64,000 nucleotides of DNA. It comes from Nemertoderma westbladi. Lineage: Eukaryota > Xenacoelomorpha > Nemertodermatida > Nemertodermatidae. The translations under genes and the position numbers were made by a program. The DNA lies in the NCBI GenBank assembly GCA_032718475.1, contig JAUCBJ010000045.1, forward strand, positions 1 through 64,000, written 5' to 3'. The first letter of the stretch is position 1. Each line of letters begins with the position of its first letter. The notes under the pieces were generated by a model. The model ran no database searches, was not told the origin of the DNA, and saw only the letters and a program-made list of their open reading frames with translations. Positions 1 through 8,819 of this stretch are shown here, one piece after another.

Positions 1-49
1 TATAAATTTCGGCAGGTTAAACTGCTGAAGGTCTATAAAAGCGCGTACA
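1..49 (+). repeat. 3' end of a BEL/Pao LTR related to elements A and B
   Basis: The first 49 bases match the terminal part of the LTRs of elements A and B (complement of 32510-32560 and 43340-43390): the stretch GGCAGGTTAAACTGCT is followed by AAGGTCT and then GCGCG, ending in ACA at 49. The LTR would read on the plus strand, opposite to A and B, with most of it left of the window. Whether it is a 5', 3' or solo LTR cannot be told. Confidence 0.7.
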
Positions 50-585
50 AGACTTATAAGAAGACTGAATGCTACCGGTAGTATGATTGCGATACACGGT
101 AAATATAAATATATGATATAATAATGAAATAGCAGAATAATGGAAAAGCATACGCTATAATCAGTATGAATAAGAATGAATGAATGCTGATTATACTATT
201 ATACTGACTAAAACTAATTGTAAGTTGCCAATTACTATAAGTCACTGTGAGAAAGATAAAACACGATGCGACCACCTAGACTCTAGACTGAAGATCGCAT
301 AACAAAATAGTTCAACTAACTAGCTAGGTCAACTGGCAATACATAATGAGTGAAGTCTGAATTGTGCTACCGGTAAAATGCTAAAGTGCTGAATTGAACA
401 ATTACTAATCAAATACTGAATATACAGCTCTGAATCAGGCATTTATATGACGGGACGGCGTTCTACATATTCTACCGGCTTATCCAATCAGAACTTAGTA
501 TGCTCGCTACCTATACTATATGACACAGCACATTTCCTATGATATTAGATAATAGAGGCGAACAAGCATAAGCTCAAAGGATGGT
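50..585. other. AT-rich stretch without a recognised gene
   Basis: No coding frame worth calling. CTACCGG motifs recur here as in the leaders of elements A and B, so this may be the degraded leader of the element whose LTR ends at 49. This is inference only. Confidence 0.35.
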
Positions 586-1179
586 ATGCTTGAGCATGTG
601 GACGACTTCTGTTACCTGGGATCATGGATCCGGAAGTCAGGTGAGGACCTTCAAATACGTAAGGGAAAGGCATGGTCAGCCTTGAATAGGCTTTCCAGGA
701 TTTGGAAGTCACCGAGAATTAATCGGAAACTTAAGGTCCGATTATTTAGAGCAGCAGTAGTTCCAGTACTCCTCTATGGGAGTCCATGCTGGGCTCTAAC
801 TGCTGAGGACACCAAATCTCTGGATGGCACATTCACAAGAATGCTACGCCGGGTTCATTGTGTCAAGTACAATGCACACATCTCCAACCAGACACTATAT
901 AACATTGGAGGTGTCTCATTGGTTCCCCCAAGCTTGACACTAGAACAAAATCGCCTCCGCTTTGCAGGACATTGCTTTTGCCGTGAGGACCAGCCAGTGC
1001 ATAATCTTGTACTTTGGCAGCCTCATGGAGTGAATAAGCATGGTGGACAGCCCATGACTTTCTTGAGACGCATCTTAAAGGACACTGGTCTTGAAGATGC
1101 GGATGATCTAGCAAATTTCATGGGTGATAGGGAGTTGTGGCGGCGCAATTTTGTCGACAAGCCGGCACAACATTCTTAA
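586..1179 (+). pseudogene. LINE reverse transcriptase, C-terminal fragment
   Basis: An open frame of 197 codons resembles the region after the RT catalytic core of non-LTR retrotransposons. It has a YLGSWI motif near residue 11, then a helical segment with KAWSALNRL and IWKSPRI, then LLYGSPCWALT near residue 64 and TRMLRRVHCVKYN near 85. The catalytic core and endonuclease are absent, so this is a 5'-truncated copy, the usual outcome of target-primed reverse transcription. A second, more damaged copy of part of it lies at 5890-6062 on the other strand. The clade (RTE-like or CR1-like) is not settled. The start is simply the first ATG of the surviving frame. Confidence 0.7.
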
Positions 1180-3215
1180 AAATGCAGCTGCAATGCAGCA
1201 TGCCGATACTAGTAATAGTTAGGCCTACTATATACAAATCTCCAGCGTATGTCAGTATGTTTATCAGTTTGTCTGTGTACTAAAGGTATCTCAGTATCTG
1301 TGGTCGTCTGTTCGCTTATCATGCGGGGTAAGCGGTAAGAATACACTGAGGGGGGTTAAATTTCACTAAAAAATATAAAATCACCCAGAGTACTTTTCAC
1401 CCCCGGTTAAAATACCCTACCGGTAGTGGCGGTAGCGAAGTTTAACAGGCTGTCAGGGGGTGAATTTTTAGGGAGGTGGAAATTCTCTGCTACACCGGCA
1501 GACCGGGACGGACAAAACTTAGCAACTAAAATGGTTGAGCCCATATTCAGTTTTCATTATACAGTTAGGCCTATAGGCCTCGCGCAGAGACAAATTTCTT
1601 GTACAAGTCAGCCAGTGCCAGTGTACCTTCTAGCAACCACAAAATGGAATAGGCCTAATACAGTAATAGCTGAATATTAGGCCTTACCAGCTTACCTTAG
1701 TACCAGAGTACGCCTTACCTTAGTACGCCTAAATTCTGACATTGCAGCATTGTACAATTGTCTGATAGTACGGGCAACGGTTACGGCAAAATTCCAACTA
1801 GCCGCCGGCTGCAGCAGTGCTGCAATGTACCAGTACGACATTCAGGACTTTACCGTACGGTTGTAACAAACCTGCATAAATCGTCGAGAACATCCTCTGG
1901 GATTACCGTGTTCGGTTTCGTCATAATTTTGTTTGAAGCTTCTTACTGTCTTAATTTTGTTTCTCGCTTGAAGGCAGGTGGGTGCTTACTCTGTCTGACT
2001 GTTCAGCTGTTGTACTGCTTCTGTGCTTGATGGCGCAACGGCGTATTCCAGTAATCAGGTAATCAGCTGACTGGCTGATGCTGTAATCAAGGCCTACTAA
2101 ACTGCTAAAAGACAGGCCTGGCAGCCGACTGCCTGACTCCTGACTCAAAATCTTATGGGCCGACTTTTTTACTGCTGCTGCTACAGTATAACAGTAGAAT
2201 GCAGATTACATGATTACTAACTGATAATGCGTAATGCAGTACTGCCGACTGCAGTAGGGCCTAATGGATATTCCAGTACTGGTGTTCTTTCTCTCACTAT
2301 TATATTTTGCTAGTTGATGGTTAATATCTGAATATGGGAAGAAAATGGTCTGGTGGATATTGCCGATCTGGATATCTTACTCAGAAGGCCGAAAGTTCAA
2401 CTTCCGAAGGCGAGCGAATAACTATCAGACTATCTACAGTTTCCCGAAGGATGAACTGCAGTTATGGCTTACCCGTTTGCCGAATGCAATACAGTAATAC
2501 TGTAATAAATCCGGCAAATATTACATGCAACATGGGTGATGCTGATGGGTGTATGGCAGAAGCATTACATTTTCCGGATGGCTGGATGGTGTGCGGATGA
2601 AACAGAGTGGTAATTGTTTTAAAGTTCCCGCTGAACCCCCTTCTTTGTTTCCAGGCGCACCTCCTGTCTATGTTCCAATTCCAACTCCACCACCGAAACC
2701 GCGAAGAACTTCACGATCGAAACACGCAATCCCGCGATTGATCAACTAGAAGATTTTATTAGTTCGGATATAATAAAATCAATTGACCTTAAAAGAACTC
2801 AACTTCCAGGCGTACTTGTTGTCATCTCTGACAGTCTGAGTCGCGACATCTGGGTTACCGGTTTAGGATAAAGAAAAGATAGACATCTTGAGTACCGAAC
2901 TCGAAACCCGAGTAGCTGCTTTGAGGGCAACGACAATTTCGAATGTATCTATGAGAAAAACCGCGCTCCTTTCCAAACGACAACGACCAGCGATAATAGA
3001 TTATAAAAACCATAGCTCCTCTAGAAACTATAACTGCTAGTAACAGTAACTATAACTGCTAGTAACAGTGTAAGCTACAGTATTAACTGTTTTAACTGTT
3101 CTAAATTATCAAGTTGTAAATTATTTATAAAAAGTTAATTATAACAACTTATACAAAATAGAAACAAATACACTTCTATCTTTTACTTTAGTCTGGTTGC
3201 TCGGTCTGCCTCTTA
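1180..3215. other. Intergenic stretch with dispersed repeat pieces, no gene seen
   Basis: Short frames here (65-90 codons) show no domain, and stops are frequent in all frames. AGGCCTA and ACCGGT palindromes recur. A 24-bp motif at 1475-1498 (GGTGGAAATTCTCTGCTACA followed by CCGG) recurs exactly at 4103-4126, so parts are dispersed repeats. A small local duplication (AACTATAACTGCTAGTAACA) lies near 3027-3069. Confidence 0.5.
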
Positions 3216-3932
3216 ACACATTTTAAGCCTCGCTGCCCTCGTCCTGTTCATATAATCATCAATATATCTGTATATGTAGCCTACAGCATTCCACTAATAG
3301 TTCTGATGAAAATAATATATCATTCAAGTACTAGACCGGATTGTTTCGGGGAGTTAAACATTACTCGTATCCATTTTAAACCTCGCTGCGCTCGTCCTGT
3401 TCATATAATCATTAATATATGTAGGATGTAGCCCATAACATTCCACTAATAGTTCTGATGAAAATGATATATCACTCAAGTACTGAAGTACTAGACCGGA
3501 TTTTTTCGGAGAGTTAACATAATACTGGTTGAGGGCGGGGTAGCTCAGTTTGGTTGAGCGCCGGACCTGCAATCTATTGGTTGTAGGTTCAGCCCCGCCA
3601 GGGTCCACTCAGCCTTTCATCCACTGAGGTCGATAAAATGAGAGTACCAGTTAAATAACTGGGAGCAAATCTTGGGATAGGAGTAGCGCCCACCCCTACC
3701 CTCGGGTAGCAGCTATCGAAAGAGGAGCCTTCGGGTCGCCTCCAGCTTCGGCCGACTGTTTGCTTTTTTGCTTTGAACATATTACTCGTATCAATTTTAA
3801 GCCTCGCTGCGCTCGTCCTGTTCATATAATCATCAATATATGTACAGATGTAACCTACAAGATTCCACTAATAGTTCTGATGAAAATAATATATCACTCA
3901 AGTACTAGACGGGATCGTTTACGAGGAGATAA
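3216..3932. repeat. Three direct copies of an approx. 140-165 bp repeat
   Basis: Copies start near 3216, 3358 and 3783. Each runs from a CCTCGCTG..CTCGTCCTGTTC block through a TTCCACTAATAGTTCTGATG block to CAAGTACTAGAC. The first two are adjacent; a tRNA-derived SINE separates the second from the third. No coding potential. Confidence 0.75.
3533..3775 (+). mobile_element. tRNA-derived SINE
   Basis: The head folds like a shortened tRNA: a 7-bp acceptor (GGCGGGG at about 3536 with CCCCGCC ending near 3601), a D arm GCTC..GAGC and a pol III A-box-like TAGCTCAGTTTGG. A B-box-like GGTTCAGCCCC follows, and the anticodon position could read GCA. At 66 nt the T arm is too short for a working tRNA. 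A non-tRNA body follows (ACTCAGCCTTTCATCCACTG, then GATAAAATGAG) of the kind found in invertebrate SINEs, and the element fades at a T-rich end. The SINE family is not identified. Confidence 0.6.
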
Positions 3933-4393
3933 ACACATTACAGGTATACTTAAAAGTCGGCCCATAAGAATTTGAGTCACGCAGTCGGCTGCCAGGCCTG
4001 TCTTTTAATAGTGATGCCTGTCCTGTAATGCAGTAATGTGTTAAGTCTGGTTGTCTAGCTAGCAGTCTCCTGTCATATCTCTATTCTATGAATTTTTAGG
4101 GGGGTGGAAATTCTCTGCTACACCGGTAAGTGCAGATCGGTAAGTGCAGATTACAGGAGTAGGAGCAAATTTGTTCACCAGCGCTTAGATGTTGAAGTTA
4201 AAAGGGTTTGACTTTTCCGCGTATGTGTAGCCTACGCGTAGCCGATAGAATGCAGTTTCGAGTAGGTAATAAATGAATCGAACTAGAGCCTTTATAAAGA
4301 GAGGTAAATTCAAATATGCTCAATCTAACATAACAATATAAACGCAATAATTTTTATTGTCCGTATAAATCCTTTTTTTGTCCTTTTTTTTGA
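3933..4393. other. No gene; dispersed repeat pieces
   Basis: Contains the second copy (4103-4126) of the 24-bp motif seen at 1475-1498 and otherwise unremarkable AT-rich sequence. Confidence 0.4.
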
Positions 4394-4600
4394 CTTTTTA
4401 TGTCCTCCAGAAATCTACCGTTAGGTTCCATGCTACCGGTTTGTCTACTGCTGTTCTCTCAGGCTAGTACCGGTATTAGTTTTTTTTTTACTTTTTATGT
4501 CCTCAAGAAATTTACCGTTAGGTTCCATGCTACCGGTTTCTCTACTGTTGTTCTCTCAGGCTATCAGTACCGGTATTTAGTATATAGAGCACTATTTTGC
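4394..4600. repeat. Tandem duplication of about 100 bp
   Basis: Two adjacent copies begin with ACTTTTTATGTCCTC, run through TACCGTTAGGTTCCATGCTA and end near GTTCTCTCAGGCTA. The 140-codon open frame across them is a by-product of the repeat. Confidence 0.75.
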
Positions 4601-4604
4601 AGTA

Positions 4605-4681
4605 TTGCATGTGCAGAATCTGTACATGCAATACCTGCTTTATACCTTCATCTGATGTACAGTAGGTATAAAGCAGGTATT
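4605..4681. other. Double hairpin with a perfect 17-bp stem
   Basis: TTGCATGT pairs with ACATGCAA (4605-4630). Next to it 4630-4646 pairs perfectly with 4665-4681 (stem core ATACCTGCTTTATACC) around an 18-nt loop. The function is unknown; it may be a small inverted-repeat element or a cruciform. Confidence 0.6.
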
Positions 4682-4774
4682 TTAGGTATTTTAGTACCGG
4701 CACCGGTACTGCTGTATGCCTACTGTGTAGCCAACCATTTAAATACGGTACTGGTAGGCCTACCGGCTGACCGG

Positions 4775-5450
4775 TTGTTTTGGTTAGAAAATCCCGCCTC
4801 TGTAACCTGCTCCTTTCCCTGATTTGGTAAAGTGACCGTTTATTGTTTTGGTTAAAAAGGCCCGCCTCTGTAACCTGCTCCTTTCCTTCATTTTGTAAAG
4901 TGACTGTTTATTGTTTTGGTTAGAAAATCCAGCCTCTGTAACCTGCCCCTTTCCCTCTATTAGTTAAGTGATCGTTTATTGTTTTGGTTCGGAAATCCCG
5001 CCTCTGTAACCTGCTCCTTTCTCTCAATTGGTAATGTTATCGTTTATTGTTTTGGTTAGAAAATCCCCTCTCTGTAACCTGCTCCTTTCCCTGATTTTGT
5101 AAAGTGCCTGTTTATTGTTTTGGTTAGAAAATCCCGCCTCTGTAACCTGCTCCTTTCTCTCAATTGGTAAAGTATGTTATCGTTTATTGTTTTGGTTAAA
5201 AAATCCCGTTTCTGTAACCTGTTCCTTTCCCTGATTTGGTAAAGTGACTGTTTATTGTTTTGGTTAGAAAATCCCGCCTCTGTAAGCCGCTCCTTTCCCT
5301 CAATTAGTTAAACGATCGTTTATTGTTTTGGTTAGAAAGGCCCGCCTCTGTAACCTGCTCCTTTCCTTCATTTGGTAAAGTGACTGTTTATTGTTTTGGT
5401 TAGAAAATTCGGCCTTAACCTGCTCCTTCCCATCAATTTGTAATTGTTTT
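4775..5450. repeat. Minisatellite, period about 68 bp, about 10 copies
   Basis: Each unit starts with TGTTTTGGTTAGAAAATCCC, continues with CCTCTGTAACCTGCTCCTTT and ends with GGTAAAGTGAC plus TGTTTAT. Starts fall at about 4775, 4843, 4912, 4980, 5048, 5115, 5189, 5255, 5322 and 5391. Units differ by scattered substitutions and a few indels. Confidence 0.9.
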
Positions 5451-5889
5451 TGGCTATAAAATGAGTGTTTTGCTACGTCATGTGGTAATCGATTATCGAC
5501 AACAACCATAAACTATTAAATTGAGAGTCTTTTACCACAGGCGCATATATGGAAATCTATCTCATAGTCTATAAATCATGGAATCATGGAATGTTTTGGC
5601 ACAGGCATAGTGAAACCAACTGTCCGACAGACCGGAAATCAACAAATTTTGAATGTTTTGGCATAGGCATGTTTAAATCAACTGTCTGACAGTCCAGAAA
5701 TCAGCAGTCTGACAGTTTTAAGAAATACATACATAAAAAGTCATTAAAAGGACAACAAAGGTCATTAAAGGGACAACAAAAGTCATTATGCACAATTCGT
5801 AAAAAAACGAGGACAAAAAAGTCAAATAAAAAGACATAAAAAATCACTGCCCAATATAAATCGAATTATCTAACCTAACCTTGACCAAA
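5451..5889. other. Non-coding, with a short tandem duplication
   Basis: Two copies of a roughly 62-bp unit (GAATGTTTTGGCA..AGGCAT.., then AACTGTC.GACAG) lie between about 5587 and 5710. Several GTCATTAAA(A/G)GGACAACAAA units follow near 5740-5790. No gene seen. Confidence 0.5.
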
Positions 5890-6062
5890 TAGAATACAAA
5901 GCGGAGGCGGTTCCGTTCAAGTATCAAGCTAGGGTAGACTAATTGAACACCTCCGATGCTGTACAGTATAGAGTCTGATTGGAGATGTCTTCATTGTATT
6001 TGACACAATGAACCCGGCGCAGCATTCTTGTGAAAGTGCCATCCAGAGATTTGGTATCCTCT
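5890..6062 (-). pseudogene. Second LINE RT fragment, opposite strand
   Basis: The complement matches the LINE fragment at 586-1179 over the part coding for the TKSLDGTFTRMLRRVHCVKY segment and the region after it, with substitutions and small indels that break the frame. It is a decayed relic of the same LINE family. Confidence 0.7.
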
Positions 6063-6484
6063 GCTTATCCTTTCTAATAATTTCTAAGGGACCTTAGAGA
6101 TCGATCTTTTGCAAACTCGTTCAAACGACATTACAAAACTCGGGGAAACAAATCTAATTGGCTGGAGTGGAGTGGTTTCTATATCAACTGACATCCAATC
6201 AAGTTTGTTATCCATCATTTAGAGCAGAATTTAGACTGAAGCTGCAGTCTCTTTGATAAACTTGTTTTATCGAATCGGTAGCCAATATTACACACACTGT
6301 TGCTACTCCCTTAATTATATCTCTATTGGTTTGGTATTATTCGTTCACACTAAAAGATATATAAAAGGAAATAGAAATAAAGACACCTGGTACCCTCCTG
6401 TCCTGTTCCCAAACCATGACAATCCACAGATGCCATTGGGTACAGTATAACTGATAACAATTGTACTTCTGTGCCAACTTGGTG
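6063..6484. other. No gene seen
   Basis: AT-rich sequence with short frames lacking any domain. Nothing beyond the flanks of the SINE-like element that follows. Confidence 0.4.
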
Positions 6485-6615
6485 GTACTGTACAGTAGAG
6501 TGGTTGCTCGCTTTGTTACTTGCTAGGAGGTCGCGGGTTCGAATCCATGCCGAGCCAGTTACAATTTCGTAACTCATGCGCCAACACAGCGATGTGGGTA
6601 CCTAGCTAATGTTGG
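6485..6615 (+). mobile_element. tRNA-derived SINE fragment
   Basis: A near-canonical pol III B box (GCGGGTTCGAATCC, about 6531-6544) lies about 35 nt after a weak A-box-like TAGAGTGGTTGCTCG. A body follows with CCAACACAGCGATGTGGGTA. No complete tRNA cloverleaf forms. Confidence 0.45.
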
Positions 6616-6893
6616 GGGGGGAGTGAAGAAAAAGGGTTGGATGTTTACGGTATGGGAGTTATTTTGGCGCCCTCCCTGCCTTATAGGTTACAGCCAAGAC
6701 AGAGAGGAGTCCTTGGGTTGCGTTCGGTGTGGGGGAGTAACGAAAAAGGGTTGGATGTTTACGGTGTGTTCAAACTTGGGAGTTATTGTGGCGCCCTCCC
6801 TCCTGCCTTATAGGTTACAGCAAAGACAGATAGGAGTCTTTGGGTTGCGTTCGGTGTGGGGGAGTAAAGAAAAAGGGTTGGATGTTTACGGTG
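6612..6893. repeat. Tandem repeat, about 120 bp, 2.3 copies
   Basis: AAAAAGGGTTGGATGTTTAC occurs three times (about 6629, 6743 and 6870). A block from GGCGCCCTCCCTCC to TTATAGGTTACAG and GGGTTGCGTTCGGTGTGGGG lies between. The 115-codon frame over it is repeat-derived. Confidence 0.8.
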
Positions 6894-7631
6894 TAATATA
6901 TAGCCTGTTTCTAGCCAGTGTTTCAAGCCGTTGTCATGGTAACTGCAAACAAGTGCATATTGTTCCTTAGACTTGATATATTGGTGGTAGACTATGATCC
7001 GATGACGCTACGACCACTGCAAATGTATTACACCCGTTTAAAGCCCGTTGCTAAGGACATTTGTAAATACTGCTATCTGCTAACTTTGAAGGTCGTTTTC
7101 ACTTGGTTGCTATGCTATTTTCAAAAAACTAAATATGCCATTAAATTCTACATATCCAAAATAGTAAACTTTCATAAATTTTAACTCGTCATATCTATTA
7201 TAGGAGCTGTTGCTATGGCAATTTTCTCCGTTGCTATTTTAAGACCCCCTAAAAAACTGAAAAAAAAAATAAAATAAAAAAACTGGTAACAGTAACGCCA
7301 AATCATACTGCCAGTTGCCTATATCATTACCATTAGGCCTACCGGTAGAGGAGTTAATTTACTCTGAAGAATTCATTTTATACCGGTCAGCCGGTAGTGT
7401 TTACAGGCTGACAGGTACCGGTACATGCACCGAAATGGGTACAGGCTGACAAGCTGACAGAGTAGGGGATCAGGACTCATTCAACTGTGAACTGATAACA
7501 AGCTTCTAATAATTATCCTTGCTGCTTGCTTAGTGCATAGTCTACCATAAGTCTGTACAGCTGTAAGGGCAGAAGGGTACCTACGGCAACTGTCCATTCC
7601 AGCATTCAGCGAGACCAAAGTCCAGCCTAGC
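6894..7631. other. 5' flank of the cytohesin gene; no other gene seen
   Basis: Poly-A-rich sequence near 7260-7290 is followed by several ACCGGT and CAGCCGGTA motifs at 7335-7450. The 88-codon frame at 6918-7184 has no recognisable domain. No convincing TATA box or splice acceptor could be placed before the cytohesin ATG. Confidence 0.4.
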
Positions 7632-8819
7632 ATGGATACAGATTCAAATTTGGGCGCAGATCTGACTGCTGAAGAGCAGGAATTACTGGCCGACATCCGT
7701 AAACGGAAAATCGAACTTCTTAAAGAAATCCAAGAAATTAAGAATGAAATCCAATCAGTAACGCTGCAGTTAGACCACTTAGAGCCGGTACCGGTAGACG
7801 CGAAAGCTACAACGCGATCCAAATCGATAGCAGTTGGTCGTCGGCGGTTTAATGTCGACTGCAATAAAGGAATCGAATACATGATAGCCAATAATCTTAT
7901 CGAGGACACCCCAGAAAGCAAGTCGGAATATTTGTTTAACGCAGACGGATTGAATAAAACCATGATAGGGGAATATCTAGGTGAGTTAGGGAACGTTCCT
8001 GTCCTGCATAAATTCGTCGAGCGTCATAACTTTACGGATCTGCTGTTAGTCGACGCTTTGCGTCAGTTTCTATGGACTTTCCGACTTCCGGGAGAAGCGC
8101 AGAAGATCGACCGTATGATGGAAACGTTCGCGCTCCGTTACTGTGAGTGCAACCCAGGTATGTTCAGCAACACGGATACTTGTTTCGTTCTTTCCTTCGC
8201 TATTATTATGCTGAATACGAGTTTACACAACCCGAATGTGAAGGATAAACCCTCGGTGGAGCGGTTCATCCTTATGAACCGCGGTATTAACGACGGCTCC
8301 GATCTCCCCGAGGAGTTACTCCGCAATCTCTACGCGAACATTCGCGCTGAGCCCTTCGCAATCCCAGATGACGATGGATCCGATCTTACTCACACATTCT
8401 TTAATCCCGATAAAGAGGGGTATCTATGGAAACAAGGAGGTCGTTACAAGTCGTGGAGACGCCGTTGGTTTATTTTAACTGAAAATTGTTTGTATTATTT
8501 TGAGAACATTCAGGATAAAGAGCCTAAAGGTATCATACCGTTAGAGAATGTTAGCATAAAGGAGGTAGAAGACTCCAAGAAACCCAACTGTTTCGAGATC
8601 TACAGTGTTTCAGGACAGTCTGACGGATATATAAAGGCATGTAAGGCTGACTCGGATGGGAAGATGGTAGAAGGGAAACACACAGCCTACCGAATGAGTG
8701 CCCAGTACAGTTCGGAAAAGGAGGAATGGATGAAAAGTATACGAGCCAGTATCAGCAGAGATCCCTTCTATGAGATACTGAGTAATAGGAAGAAGAACGC
8801 TACACAGCAGAAAATATAG
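7632..8819 (+). CDS. CYTH: Cytohesin (Sec7-PH Arf guanine nucleotide exchange factor), intronless
   Basis: Complete 395-codon frame with cytohesin architecture and length (about 400 residues). There is an N-terminal coiled coil (about 12-50), a Sec7 domain (about 65-245) and a PH domain (about 262-375) with a short basic tail. The Sec7 active loop [11 protein letters not shown] carries the catalytic glutamate at residue 155. [16 protein letters not shown] links to the PH domain. The PH loop has two glycines (KQGGR, 267-271), the variant linked in mammals to PIP3 preference. By family knowledge the protein activates Arf GTPases at PIP3- or Arf6-marked membranes. Vertebrate cytohesin genes have many introns; this copy has none, which suggests a retrocopy, yet it has no stop or frameshift. 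No poly(A) tail is visible because a minisatellite starts at the last codons. The final residues NATQQKI are encoded by a repeat unit. Confidence 0.93.
   Translation: MDTDSNLGADLTAEEQELLADIRKRKIELLKEIQEIKNEIQSVTLQLDHLEPVPVDAKATTRSKSIAVGRRRFNVDCNKGIEYMIANNLIEDTPESKSEYLFNADGLNKTMIGEYLGELGNVPVLHKFVERHNFTDLLLVDALRQFLWTFRLPGEAQKIDRMMETFALRYCECNPGMFSNTDTCFVLSFAIIMLNTSLHNPNVKDKPSVERFILMNRGINDGSDLPEELLRNLYANIRAEPFAIPDDDGSDLTHTFFNPDKEGYLWKQGGRYKSWRRRWFILTENCLYYFENIQDKEPKGIIPLENVSIKEVEDSKKPNCFEIYSVSGQSDGYIKACKADSDGKMVEGKHTAYRMSAQYSSEKEEWMKSIRASISRDPFYEILSNRKKNATQQKI

Noticed and set aside
3536-3601. Functional tRNA gene
   Set aside because: The acceptor and D arm pair, but the T arm is incomplete, the anticodon stem is poor and a SINE body follows directly.
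4400-4822. 140-codon plus-strand ORF
   Set aside because: Spans a 100-bp tandem duplication and a hairpin; the repeated translation (KFTVRFHATGFS) comes from the duplication.
6623-6970. 115-codon plus-strand frame
   Set aside because: It is the translation of a 120-bp tandem repeat (KKGWMFTV recurs) with no recognisable domain.
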